Shown here: in pieces, positions 8,029 through 17,039 of the stretch
Layout of the letters: every line of letters begins with the position of its first letter
Numbering within the stretch: position 1 is the stretch's first letter
Source: Deltaproteobacteria bacterium
Lineage (GTDB): Bacteria > Myxococcota_A > UBA796 > CAJQPC01
DNA length: 64,000 nucleotides
Assembly: GCA_016717595.1 (NCBI GenBank)
Contig: JADKFE010000028.1
Coordinates: 1 to 64,000, forward strand
Direction: 5' to 3'
Made by a program: the position numbers and the translations under genes
Notes under the pieces: model-generated
Seen by the model: the letters and a program-made list of their open reading frames with translations, nothing else
Told to the model about the DNA's origin: nothing
Databases searched by the model: none

Positions 8029-8352
8029 TCAGGGCAGCCCGGCCCCGCCGCGCAGGAGCATGATCGCCTCCCGCGTGTTCTGCTCGATGCGGACTTGGCA
8101 GAGCATCGTCTGGGCTTGGGAGCGCAGCACGAGCGCGCGGCCCTTTGCGGCGAGGTAGCCGAAGAGCCCACCCAACAACGCGCCGACGAGCACAAACACG
8201 CCAACGGCCAATCCGGCGGCCACCCCGGCGGCGCCGCCCGCTGACGCCCCGGCGAGGGCGCCGACGATAGCGCTCACGCGCACAACGCTGTCGGCCTGGG
8301 CATAGAGCGCCTCGGCGTGCGCTTGAATCACCACTGTGTCATAGTTTACCAT
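8029..8352 (-). CDS. Small glycine-zipper membrane protein
   Basis: The start is one of two adjacent ATGs behind GGAGAGG; the second (8352) gives better spacing. About 107 aa. Residues ~25-70 form two closely spaced transmembrane helices rich in small residues (ALAGASAGGAAGVAAG, VFVLVGALLGGLFGYLAA), a glycine-zipper pattern often used for helix packing or pore formation. The C-terminal ~35 residues are polar and helical. It lies between the 4-TM paralogues and the 72-aa protein, all on the minus strand, separated from the upstream gene by ~100 nt. It is too small and low-complexity to assign a function. Confidence 0.55.
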   Translation of the reverse strand: MVNYDTVVIQAHAEALYAQADSVVRVSAIVGALAGASAGGAAGVAAGLAVGVFVLVGALLGGLFGYLAAKGRALVLRSQAQTMLCQVRIEQNTREAIMLLRGGAGLP

Positions 8353-8455
8353 CATCCTCTCCAAAGTCAGGCAGAACAGCCCATTCACCGCTAGATCGCG
8401 GTACGCGGAGGAGTATACACCTCTGGGACCAAGGCGGCCACGCCGGACTCCCCGC

Positions 8456-9243
8456 TCAACGAACAAACCAGTCGTCATGCTCGGCGCGGAGCTTCAGCCA
8501 GCGGTCTAAGGACAGCTCGCCGTCCTCCTCGTCGTCCTCCAGAAACTCGCGGATGTCCGAGGCCATGAACTGCGAGCGCTCAGCGCGTTGACGCCTGCGG
8601 GCAAACCCCCAGGGTGGGTCGTAGAAGCGCGCGCCGATGACCACCCCCACACACATCACCAGGGCCACGGTCGCGAGCGCGGAGACGGTAACGCCTGGGC
8701 TCATGCCCGCGACGACGACCGCGACGCAGCTCGCCAAGGCGGCGACCGCCGGGCGCACCCAGCCCCCACACCCGTCGCCCACCCAGGGCCGGCGCCTCGT
8801 CAAGCGCGCGCTGGAGGCGCTGTGTGGCGGCGAGCTTGACGCCCCGTCGTCGCTGCTCGTCGGTCAACGGCGGCACCGTAAACGCCGGGCCGTGAAGCGC
8901 CGCCATCCGGGCGGAGAGCTCGGCCCACAGCGCCCACTGTGCGTCATCGTCGTCCTGGGTGAGGCGTGGCCAAGGTCGTCCGTGAGGTCGGTGAGCGAGG
9001 CGAACGAGCGCGCCAGCGCGCGCTGGTCGGGGTTTGGTGTCAGCGTTGGCAGAAGAACGAGGATGAGCAGGGCGAACACGTAGACCCGGTCGTCTGCCAG
9101 GAAAAACAGCGCGCCTAAGTTGAGCGGCGCCCACCAGAGGAGCGGCCTGAGCCGGGACAGCAAGAGCCGTCGCTTGAGCCGCGCGCCATGGGCCTCGTTC
9201 AGCGCGATGGCCCCGCGGAGCTGCGGCTCAACGGCCCCCTCAC
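8456..9243 (-). CDS. 4-TM membrane protein, paralogue 2 (frameshifted)
   Basis: Three frames read as one ~262-aa protein: VEPQLRGAIALNEAHGARLK plus two TM helices (WWAPLNLGALFFLA, VYVFALLILVLLPTL); then ALWAELSARMAALHGPAF and PLTDEQRRRGVKLAATQRLQ; then two more TM helices (AAVAALASCVAVVVAG, SALATVALVMCVGVVIGA) and LSLDRWLKLRAEHDDWFV. Indels lie near 8965 (one base missing) and in the C5 run 8763-8767 (one extra). The start is inferred as GTG 9243, overlapping the upstream stop as GTGA, and needs one more G in the adjacent G-run. The same order of elements occurs in the upstream gene, so this is a tandem duplicate. Family unknown. A helical domain sits between two membrane hairpins. Confidence 0.55.
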
Positions 9244-10086
9244 GCCGCCTTCGCCGGGTCAAGGAGCGTCGGCCAGGGCGCGAGCGCGTCCTCCTGGGCG
9301 GCGTGAAGGGCCAGCCAGCGGTCCATGAGCGCCGCGCCGTCGGCCTCGTCCGCCCCGGCCAAGAGCTCACGAAGGGCGGTGGCCTGGGCCTGTAAGGCGG
9401 TGGCTTGGGTCTGGTGCTCGTTGATCTTGGCGCCAAAGCCCATGACGACGCCGAATCCCAGCAAGATCGACCACAGCGTCGTGAGGAACACCGCCTGGGG
9501 GGCGCCTCGGCCCAAGAGGTGACTCACCACAAACGGGACGGCGATGGCCATGACCACCGCGAGGATTGAGCCTGGGAGCCGAGCCCGCTGGAGGCGGGCG
9601 ATCTGGGCCTCCTGCACGTCGATGGCGTCGGTGAGGCGCTCCAGGCGCTCGGCGGCGGCGAGCTTGGCGCCGAGGTGACGCTGGGCGTCGGTGAGCGGGA
9701 GCTCCTCAAACGCTGCGCTGTGGGCCCTCGTGAGCCGCGCGGAGAGCTCGGCCCAATGCGCCCAGCCGGAACTCGTCGCCCGCTTTAAGCAGAGCGCTCT
9801 CGCCCAACGCCGCGTCGAGGGCGTCGAGCTGCACGAGGCGCTTGTGCAGCGCGATCAGGGCCGGGGAGAGGGCCGAACGAATGGGCCCGCCGAAGACCCA
9901 GAGCAGCGCCACCACGATGAGCTCGAAGCCGTCGGAGAGCAACACAAGCACGAGGATGAGCACGCTGAGCCAGCGCGTCGTGGCCTCAAGGTTGGCGAGG
10001 CGAAGCTCCGCCAGGATCGACGCCCGCAGCGCGCTGTTGAGCGCCTTGGCGGCGGTGATGTTCTGCTCAAGCGTCAGAGACGACAT
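9240..10086 (-). CDS. 4-TM membrane protein, paralogue 1 (frameshifted)
   Basis: ATG 10086 follows GGAG with 6-nt spacing. Removing one base near 9771 joins the two frames into ~281 aa. It has an N-terminal helix (MSSLTLEQNITAAKALNSAL), TM pair 1 (WLSVLILVLVLLSDGFELIV, ALLWVFGGPI) and a cytoplasmic helical domain containing WAHWAELSARLTRAHSAAFE and LPLTDAQRHLGAKLAAAERL. TM pair 2 follows (SILAVVMAIAVPFVVSHLLG, LTTLWSILLGFGVVMGF), then a C-terminal LMDRWLALHAAQEDALAP. The shared WAELSAR, LTDxQR..G.KLAA and DRWLxLxA motifs tie it to the downstream gene. No known family recognised. Both genes probably act at the inner membrane, possibly as a hetero-oligomer. Confidence 0.6.
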
Positions 10087-10182
10087 TCATCACTCCAGGG
10101 TAGGCCCCAACAGAGCCCACCCGGAGCCTAACGGATCACCCTCGGCTCTGAGCGACCCCCCGCCACAAGCCGCCGCGAGCGC

Positions 10183-11538
10183 TCAGGCCGCCACCCACTT
10201 AAGCCGCGTGCCCTTCTTCTCTGGCGTACAGAGCCCGACGTACTTCGCCTTCGGGAACCCCTCAGCCATCGCCGGGCGCAGGCCCTTGGCGCTCGCCTGC
10301 AGGGCCAGGGCCACACCAAGCTGCACAGACTCGGTCCAGGCGACGTGGTATCCCAGGCAGAAGTGGGGCCCGAAGGAGAAGGCGATGGTCTCTAGCGGCG
10401 AGGGGCGGCGCTCGCGGCCTACCCAGCGGTCGGGGGTAAAACGCTCGGGGTCGGGGTAATGCCGGGCGTCGCGGTTCCAGGACAGGATGGGGAAGGTGAT
10501 CTCCGCCCCGGCGGGCACCGTCACCTCGGCGATCTCCACGGGCTCTAACAGTCGGCGGCTGATCGAGGTGACCGGCGGGTACAGGCGCAGGCACTCGCGA
10601 AACAGCCCCTCGATCAAGGGGAACTGCGCGAGGTCTTTGGGGTGCTGGGGCACGGCGCCGACGGCTTGGGCCTCGGCGACGACACGGTCCCACAGGGCGG
10701 GGTCTTGGGCGAGGTGGCAGGCCATCCAGGTCATCGTCGAGGCCGTCGTCTCATGGCCGGCCAAGGCGAGCAGGAGCACGTTGTCGATGAGGCCGCCGTC
10801 ATCGCCGCGCAGCTCCTGCGCGTCCCAGCCGCGCACCATCTCCGCGAGCAGGCCGGTGATGGCGGGATCTTGACGAATGGCGGCGATGCGGGTCTGGATA
10901 CGTTCGGTGATCCAGGCCCGGGCGCGCTCGGCCCGCCACTCGGGGCTGCCGGGGAAACGCAGCTTCACCGGGGACAGGGTGAGCATCACCTCCTCGTAAT
11001 GTTCACGCCAGCCGTCGAGCTCATCGTGTGGGATGCCGAGGATGCGGAAGATGATGTCCAGCGCCAAGGTGCGCATCTCGATCAGCGCCAGAGGATCGGG
11101 CTTCTGGAGCATCACGCCCACCTGACGTTCGATCACCTCCTTCATGATCTCGCTCGTGCCCTGGGCGCTCAGGCCGCTGGGCGTGAACGGCTTGTTCATC
11201 GCGTTGCGGCCGCTTCTGTGGGGCTCGCCGTCTTGGGTGAGCAGGCTCTTGCCCAGAAGCGTCGGCGCCACCTCAAAATAATGCCGCACAGAGCAAGACT
11301 TGTCCTTGAGCACGTCGTACAGGCTGGGGTTCAGCGCGTAGATGCTCCAGTTGTTGCGCCCCATGCTCACCCAGGCCAGATCACCCTGGAGCCCGCTGAG
11401 ATCGGTCAAGAACTCCATCGGCCAGAACAGGCGCCGAAAGTTGTGGCCCACGAGCGGCCAGCCGCCGCCGAGCTTGGGCATCGAGGGGGCGGTGAGGGTC
11501 TCGGGGGTGGGCGGGGCGGGAAGGGTGGGGCTCTCCAT
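10183..11538 (-). CDS. Cytochrome P450
   Basis: 451 aa, normal length for a soluble bacterial P450. All signatures are present: the I-helix oxygen-binding motif AGHETTA, the K-helix ExxR (ECLR), the PERF-like region DPERFTPDRW, and the heme-Cys loop FSFGPHFCLGYHVA (FxxGxxxCxG). There is no signal or membrane anchor. It is a monooxygenase that would need a ferredoxin or reductase partner, none of which is encoded nearby. Divergent from the repeat lipoprotein gene and alone on its strand, so its substrate cannot be guessed. The first ~25 residues are Pro/Thr-rich and variable, as usual. Confidence 0.93.
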   Translation of the reverse strand: MESPTLPAPPTPETLTAPSMPKLGGGWPLVGHNFRRLFWPMEFLTDLSGLQGDLAWVSMGRNNWSIYALNPSLYDVLKDKSCSVRHYFEVAPTLLGKSLLTQDGEPHRSGRNAMNKPFTPSGLSAQGTSEIMKEVIERQVGVMLQKPDPLALIEMRTLALDIIFRILGIPHDELDGWREHYEEVMLTLSPVKLRFPGSPEWRAERARAWITERIQTRIAAIRQDPAITGLLAEMVRGWDAQELRGDDGGLIDNVLLLALAGHETTASTMTWMACHLAQDPALWDRVVAEAQAVGAVPQHPKDLAQFPLIEGLFRECLRLYPPVTSISRRLLEPVEIAEVTVPAGAEITFPILSWNRDARHYPDPERFTPDRWVGRERRPSPLETIAFSFGPHFCLGYHVAWTESVQLGVALALQASAKGLRPAMAEGFPKAKYVGLCTPEKKGTRLKWVAA

Positions 11539-11657
11539 GATCGTGCGCTCCGGGCTCGGGCTGGTTCAGGCGCACAGGGTAGCCCGGCGGGGCCCGGGGT
11601 GTGCGTCAAGCCGGGGCCAAACGGGGGTCGCGCCAAGCCGAGGCCCTTTGGAGCGTG

Positions 11658-11680
11658 TATACTGCTCGGGCTTAGGAGCG
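11658..11680 (+). promoter_or_regulatory. -10-like element and ribosome-binding site of the repeat lipoprotein gene
   Basis: TATACT (11658-11663) is one base from the -10 consensus, and AGGAG (11674-11678) lies just upstream of ATG 11683. No convincing -35 is visible. A TATACT element in similar context occurs in the 21.3-kb divergent region and upstream of the small membrane gene at 8352. Confidence 0.35.
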
Positions 11681-11682
11681 AG

Positions 11683-13548
11683 ATGACCCACCTTCACCCG
11701 ACCCAATCCGCCCATCGTGTCGCCGCGCCCGCGTGGCCCTGCGGCCTCTTCGCCTTGGTCTTGGGCTGCGGCGGGGATCCTTGCGGGCCCTTCGCCGCGG
11801 ACCAAGCCGAGCACGTCGGCGACCTCAGCTTCAACTTTAAGGAGGCCTGCAAGCGGGTCTGTGATCTGCGGGTCACCGGGGATCTGAGGGTGGATGACAC
11901 GACGCTCACCGATCTGGACGCGCTCTCGTGCGTGACCGAGGTGGAGGGCTCGGTGTTTTTGCTCTGGGGCGACCACCTCACGGACGTCTCGGGCCTCGAT
12001 CGCCTCGCGCGGGTCGGCGGTGATCTGCACCTCGTCGGCCACGGCAACAACCAGCCCATCAAGGGCTTTGACGGTCTCACCGAGCTGGGCGGGCACCTCA
12101 TCATCGCCGGGTTTGATGGGGAGTCCATCGACGCCTTCAACGGTTTACGCCACGCAGAGGGGGGGATCACCCTGCGCTATCTCTCGGCGCTCACAGAGCT
12201 TGGCGGCTTTCGTTCGTTGGAGTCCGCGGGGGAGCTAGACCTTCATTACAACCCCATGCTCGCCCGCATCGTGGGGTTTGAGCGCCTCGAGCGGGTCGGC
12301 ACGCTCAAGCTCAAGGAGAACACAGTCCTGAACGATCTCAGCGGCTTGGGTGGGATCACCGAGATTACTCGGGGGCTCGCCTTGGAGATGAACGACGCGC
12401 TCACCGGCCTGCATGGGCTCTCGGGGCCGCTCGTCTTGCCGGAGCTGCTCGTCCTCGACACGAACCCGCTGCTCACGGATCTGTCCGCGGTGTTGGCGGG
12501 GCCCAACATGGGCTCGGTGAGCCTGACCGACCTCCCGGCGCTCACAGACTTCGGCTTCTTGGCTGGGCTCAGCACGGTCTCTGAGTCCCTGCGGCTCCAG
12601 TTCTTGCCCGAGCTGCACGATCTCAGCCCGCTCTCTGGGCTCACCGAGGTGCGGGGCAACTTGGCGCTCAAGGCCCTCAAGGGGCTCACCGATCTGCGTG
12701 GCCTGGAGCAGCTCCGGTGGGTCGCGGGGGATCTGTTCGTGCTCAACAACAGCAGCCTGGTGAGCGTCGATGGCCTGGACGGCCTTGAGGGGGTAGACGG
12801 ACGCCTGATCGTGTACCACAACCGCCGGCTCGAGGATCTTGGGGGGCTCTCGCGGCTGGCGGCGGTTGACTATCTGAGCATCGACTACAACGAGGCGCTC
12901 ACGAGCCTTGAAGGGCTCAACAACCTCAGGCAGATCGAGCGCAGCCTGTACATCGTGTACAATGACCAGCTTGAGAGCCTGGATGGCTTGACCGGGCTGA
13001 GATCGGTTGGGTATGTGGGCCTCATCGACAATGACGAGCTCGTCCGCGCGACGCTCCCCGCGGACCTCATTCAGCGCGGGTCTGTTCGGGTGGAGGGCAA
13101 CGCGGACCTCACCTTCTTGGAGCTCTCTTGGCTGCCAGAGACGGTGGAGGGGTCGCTCAACATCCTCGACAATCCGAAGCTCGCCGAGGTGGAGGGCGTG
13201 GGCTCGGTGGTCTCGATTGAGGGCTCCCTGGTCGTTGAAGACAGCCGGTCTATGCTTGAGCTGCCGAGCTTTGATTCACTCACCGAGATCGGCGGGTCGC
13301 TGATCCTCTTCTCCGACGACACGATCGTGTCGTGTCAGGGCCTGAACGCGCTCACCGTGGTGCATGGGGACGTCGAGATCGCCTACCACGGCAGCCTGAC
13401 GACCCTCGACGGCCTGGGCGCGCTGCGGTCGATCGGCGGGGACCTCACCGTGGCCGGGAACCCCGCGCTCCCGACCCAAGAGGCCGAGGCCCTCGCCGCG
13501 CAGGCGGAGGTGGGCGGCGCGGTGGAGATCAAGGAGAATCTCCCGTGA
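11683..13548 (+). CDS. Leucine-rich / receptor-L-domain-like repeat lipoprotein
   Basis: 621 aa from ATG 11683, preceded by AGGAG. The N-terminus (CGLFALVLGCGGDPC) is a lipoprotein signal. Residues ~60-610 are about twenty irregular 22-25-residue repeats of the form GxLxLxxNxxLxxLxGLxxLxxV (ELDLHYNPMLARIVGFERL, DYLSIDYNEALTSLEGLNNL). This is the solenoid or beta-helix pattern of receptor L domains and bacterial LRR-like surface proteins. Regularly placed Asn/Asp residues suit a beta-helix ladder. It is likely an anchored adhesin or binding scaffold; the ligand is unknown. The 3' end overlaps the 3' end of the convergent AMP ligase by 20 nt. Confidence 0.8.
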   Translation: MTHLHPTQSAHRVAAPAWPCGLFALVLGCGGDPCGPFAADQAEHVGDLSFNFKEACKRVCDLRVTGDLRVDDTTLTDLDALSCVTEVEGSVFLLWGDHLTDVSGLDRLARVGGDLHLVGHGNNQPIKGFDGLTELGGHLIIAGFDGESIDAFNGLRHAEGGITLRYLSALTELGGFRSLESAGELDLHYNPMLARIVGFERLERVGTLKLKENTVLNDLSGLGGITEITRGLALEMNDALTGLHGLSGPLVLPELLVLDTNPLLTDLSAVLAGPNMGSVSLTDLPALTDFGFLAGLSTVSESLRLQFLPELHDLSPLSGLTEVRGNLALKALKGLTDLRGLEQLRWVAGDLFVLNNSSLVSVDGLDGLEGVDGRLIVYHNRRLEDLGGLSRLAAVDYLSIDYNEALTSLEGLNNLRQIERSLYIVYNDQLESLDGLTGLRSVGYVGLIDNDELVRATLPADLIQRGSVRVEGNADLTFLELSWLPETVEGSLNILDNPKLAEVEGVGSVVSIEGSLVVEDSRSMLELPSFDSLTEIGGSLILFSDDTIVSCQGLNALTVVHGDVEIAYHGSLTTLDGLGALRSIGGDLTVAGNPALPTQEAEALAAQAEVGGAVEIKENLP

Positions 13549-15147
13549 GCGCCCGCCGATTCACCTTTCCTGTGGGGCTTCGTGGGATCTCGGCGACGAG
13601 CACGATCTCCCGCGGCACAGAGGTCTTGGGCAGGATCTTGGCCGCCTCGGCGCGTAGGGCCTCGGGCTCTAGCCGTACCCCGGCGCGGCCACGACATAGG
13701 CCCGGGCGCGCTCGCCCCACTCGTCATCGGGCACACCGACACAGACGGCCTCGGCCACGCCCACGAGGGACTCTAGGGCCTCCTCGATCTCGGCGGGGAA
13801 GAGGTTCACCCCGCCGCTCAAGATCATGTCTTTTTTTCGGTCGAGCACCCGCAGGAGCCCATCGGCACCGAGGGCTGCGACGTCCCCGGCGCTCACCCAG
13901 CCCGTCGCCGCCGGGTCACCCTCGTAGCCCAGGTGTGTGGCGCGACTCTGCACAAACAGCTCGCCGGGCTCGTCCACGCCCGCGTCTTGGCCGTCGTCTC
14001 GCACGATACGCACGCTGAGGCCGGGCAAGGGGCGCCCCACACAGTCGGGGCGGCGGTGCAGGTCTTCAGGTTTTCCGACGCTCACCACGCCCAACTCTGT
14101 GGCGCCGTACAGATCCCAGAGCACGGGGCCCAGGCGGTCGAGCAGGCGGGTCTTCAGCGCGGGGCGCAGCGGCGCGCCGCCGCTGATGAGCGCGCGCAGG
14201 CGGCCTTGGCTGAGCGGCGCCAGGGTGGCGTCGGGCAGGGCGTCGAGGCGGCTGAGCAGGGTGGGCACCAAGAAGGCGTGGGTGAGGCCGCCGGGCCCCA
14301 ACAGCGCGATGGCCTCATCCGCGTCGAAGCGGCGGCGGAGCACGACCTGGGCGCCGGAGAGCAGCGCCACGCCCAGGAGTAAGGTCGGCGCGGCGTGGTA
14401 GGCGGGGCAGGGGGTGTAGAGGCCGTCGCCGGGGCGAAAGCCGAAGGTGTCGAGGTAGACAAACGCGAGGCCGAGGCCGGCGCGGCGCATCGAGATTCGG
14501 GCGCCTTTGCTGCGGCCCGTGGTGCCCGAGGTGAAGAGCAGGAGGTCGGCCTCGTCGCCGCGGCCATCAAAGCGCGGGGGCAGGGGCGCGCAGGGGCGCT
14601 CTAAGCTGGAGAACGCCGTGCCGCCCAGCTCGCCGTTGAGGGTGATGAGCATGTGCGGGGCGCGGCCCAAGCGGGCCAAGGCCTCTTGGGCGGGCTCGGC
14701 GAGCTCGGGCTCGACCAGGGCGGCGGCGATCCGGGCGTCGAGCAGGCGACCGCGGAGCAAGGCCGGGGGCTGGCCGGGGGTCATCGGGGCGGGCACGGCG
14801 CCGAGGCGGTAGAGCGCGGCCTGGAGGATCAGGTGCTCGGCGCGGTTCTCCAGGGCGATGGCGACGCGGTCCCCGGGGCGCAGGCCCAGGCGCCACAGCC
14901 TCGCGGCGACCCGCTCCGTCGTCTCAAAGAGCGCGCCGAAGCTCAGGCGGCGGTCGCCGTCGTCGATGGCCGGGGCGTCGGGCCGCTCGGCGGCGTGTTT
15001 GCCCAAGGCGGCGAAGAGGTCGCGGCGGCCGCTGGCCAAGGCCCCGGCGAGTCGGGCCGCGCCGTGGGGCGTCAGGCCGTCGGTCAACGCGCCGCCGCGG
15101 ATCAGGCGCGCGAGGGAGGGGAGCCAGGAGAGGTCGGGGGGGAGCAT
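13529..15147 (-). CDS. AMP-dependent acyl-CoA synthetase/ligase (single-base frameshift)
   Basis: The open frame stops early at 13669, before the C-terminal lid. Adding one base to the C4 run at 13678-13681 continues it to 13529, giving ~539 aa and restoring the catalytic-lysine motif PTGKVNRR. Other adenylation motifs are intact: P-loop LLFTSGTTGRSKGAR, YGATELG, and the GDVAALGADGLLRVLDRKKD hinge region followed by SGGVNLFPAEIEE. Family members activate a carboxylic acid with ATP and pass it to CoA. No carrier domain is present. The Na+/solute symporter gene is divergent from it across a 109-nt region with an inverted repeat, so uptake plus activation of an organic acid is a reasonable inference. 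Confidence 0.88.
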
Positions 15148-15206
15148 GTCCTATTGGAGCACGTTCGTGGCTGAGAAGCCTTGATCATGCGGCGCAAAAG
15201 AATAGT

Positions 15207-15221
15207 TGTTGCAACGCAACA
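15207..15221. promoter_or_regulatory. Candidate operator between AMP ligase and symporter
   Basis: TGTTGC and GCAACA flank a 3-nt spacer (AAC), a perfect 6-bp-arm inverted repeat. It lies in a locally A/T-richer stretch of the 109-nt divergent region, 36 nt before the symporter ATG and 60 nt before the ligase ATG. The short dyad suits a dimeric repressor that controls both genes. Confidence 0.5.
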
Positions 15222-15256
15222 TCGGCGATACTCTACGGCTCTCTGCGGAGGTGTGA

Positions 15257-16681
15257 ATGTCCGGATCGCCCTGGGCCTGGGCCCTGTTCAGCGTGTACCT
15301 CATCTTCACGAGCTATCTCGCCTATCTCGGCGGGAAGAAGGTGAGCGGCGGCAGCGACTTCGCCATCGGCGACGGCAAGATGAACCCGCTCGTGGCCGGC
15401 GTCACCCTAGGCGCCTGCTTGGCGTCTTCAGCGACCTTCGTGATCTTCCCCGGCTTCGTCTACAAAGACGGCCTGGCGGCCTTGATCGGCTTCTCGTTGC
15501 CGCTCATCGCCGGGCTCGCCACGGGCTTCTTGTTGTTCTCGCCGCCGTTTCAGCGGGTGGGTGAGGAGGTCAAGGCGCTCACCGTGCCCCACTGGATCGG
15601 CGCGCGGTACCAGTCCGACGGCCTGCGGCGGCTCTACGCCGGGCTCACGCTGTTGAACGTCGCCTACCTGGTGCTGGTGACGGTGGGCTGCGGTTACGTC
15701 ATGGAGGCCGCCTTGGGCGTGCCTTATGAGTGGAGCGTCGTGGGCATCGTGGTGTTCGTGTTCGGCTACACCGCGTTTGGTGGGGTGTACGCGCACGCCT
15801 TCACGAACACGATGCAGGGCGGGGTGATGTTGATGATGAGCCTCGTCATCTTCTTCTCGGGCATCGAGCTGTGGCAGAGCGGCGCGGTGATCGCGGAGCT
15901 CAAAGAGACGGGGTGGACGGCGCCGGAGTCGATCCTGTACCGCAACCACTGGGAGGTCTGGGGGGTGCCGTTCCTCACGGGCATCGCGCTCACCACCCAG
16001 CCGCACCTGCTCACGAAGGCGCTCTATGTGAAGAACCTGCGCGAGGTCTACCTCACCATCGGCCTGGGCATCGCCACCTTCGCGCTGTTCTGTCTGGTGC
16101 TCTTCGCCGGGGTGTACGCCCGCATCACCTTGCCCGAGGGCATCCCCCAAGACAAGGTGATGGCGCAGTACCTCACCCAGGCGTTCACCTCAGCCCCCGT
16201 CGGCGCGGCGGTGGCGGTGGCGATCTTGGCGGCGGCGATGTCTACGATGGACGGCCTGCTCGTCGCGGTCTCGGCCACGGTGGCCAACGACTTCTTGCCC
16301 GGCGCGGCCCAGCACGAGGCCTCAGGCGGTGAGCGCCGCTGGTTTCATGGGGTGTGGCTCAACCGCCTGGTGCTGATCGTGCTCGCGGTGTTGACCATCG
16401 GCATCTCGTACAGTCCGCCCAAGGTCGTGCTCATCTTGGGGCAGCAGGGTGTGCTCGGCCTCGTCGCCTCCGCCGCCGGGCCCCTGCTCGCGGGCCTGTT
16501 TCTGCGGGGGCCGCTGCCCGCGAGCGCCGCCGCGGCGAGCGCTGTCGTGGCCCTGGGGATTCATTTCTCCCTGAGCCTCAGCGGATCCATCGTGAACCCC
16601 AGCGTCTCGGCGATCATCGCCATGGCGTTCAGCATCCCCGTGGCGTTGATTGGCGCCAAGGTGATGCCGGTGAAGGCCTAA
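15257..16681 (+). CDS. Sodium/solute symporter (SSS/SLC5 family)
   Basis: 474 aa, inner membrane, about 13 transmembrane helices. The start has GGAGG with 5-nt spacing. The family pattern is clear: a long N-terminal helix (FSVYLIFTSYLAYLGGKK), SDFAIGDGKMNPLVAG, the ASSATFVIFPGFVYKDG core helix, and the TAFGGVYAHAFTNTMQGGVM segment that matches the SSS signature region. AILAAAMSTMDGLLVAVSAT follows, in which the Ser/Thr residues align with the conserved Na+-site helix. Members take up acetate, propionate, pantothenate, proline or sugars; the substrate is not readable here. Pairing with the divergent acyl-CoA ligase favours a carboxylate. Confidence 0.9.
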   Translation: MSGSPWAWALFSVYLIFTSYLAYLGGKKVSGGSDFAIGDGKMNPLVAGVTLGACLASSATFVIFPGFVYKDGLAALIGFSLPLIAGLATGFLLFSPPFQRVGEEVKALTVPHWIGARYQSDGLRRLYAGLTLLNVAYLVLVTVGCGYVMEAALGVPYEWSVVGIVVFVFGYTAFGGVYAHAFTNTMQGGVMLMMSLVIFFSGIELWQSGAVIAELKETGWTAPESILYRNHWEVWGVPFLTGIALTTQPHLLTKALYVKNLREVYLTIGLGIATFALFCLVLFAGVYARITLPEGIPQDKVMAQYLTQAFTSAPVGAAVAVAILAAAMSTMDGLLVAVSATVANDFLPGAAQHEASGGERRWFHGVWLNRLVLIVLAVLTIGISYSPPKVVLILGQQGVLGLVASAAGPLLAGLFLRGPLPASAAAASAVVALGIHFSLSLSGSIVNPSVSAIIAMAFSIPVALIGAKVMPVKA

Positions 16682-16688
16682 GCGGCGT

Positions 16689-17039
16689 TTAGGTCCCGGG
16701 CTCAGCGCAGGTCAACCACAGGGTGAGCCGCTCACGGTCGTCCTCGACCACCCCGCCAAACGGCGGCATCGTGGGCTCGTCGCCGCCCGCGCGCTCAAGC
16801 ACCCGATCCACGCGCGCCCAGACCTCCTCTTTGGAGTCGAAGTGTACGTCCTCAGGGGCGCCTTGGCGGTTCACGACGCCCGAGCCGTGGCAGGACTGGC
16901 ACTCCTGGGTGATGAACCCCGCGCCGAAGTTGTCCCAGGTGAGCACCGGGGCCTCAGCGCAGGGGCCTGTGTCAGCGACGGCGGCGTCTTTGTCGTCGCC
17001 GCAGCCGAGGAGCGTCAACATCAGGACGACACGCCTCAC
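16689..17039 (-). CDS. Single-heme cytochrome c lipoprotein, paralogue A
   Basis: 116 aa from GTG 17039, which overlaps the DUF1501 stop as GTGA. The N-terminus RRVVLMLTLLGCGDD is a lipoprotein signal. One heme-binding CxxCH (CQSCHG) lies at residues ~47-52. A later MPPFGG supplies the likely distal Met. The pattern resembles the small c-type domains that accompany DUF1549/DUF1553 proteins in Planctomycetes. A paralogue of identical length, with the same order of motifs, opens the operon at 20953-21303. Probable role: an electron-carrying or heme-sensing lipoprotein of the envelope. No partner oxidase is encoded nearby. Confidence 0.8.
   Translation of the reverse strand: MRRVVLMLTLLGCGDDKDAAVADTGPCAEAPVLTWDNFGAGFITQECQSCHGSGVVNRQGAPEDVHFDSKEEVWARVDRVLERAGGDEPTMPPFGGVVEDDRERLTLWLTCAEPGT

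Noticed and set aside
10642..11682. Upstream extension of the repeat lipoprotein frame over the P450 gene
   Set aside because: The extension is antisense to the P450 and is low-complexity; a lipoprotein signal with AGGAG begins at 11683.
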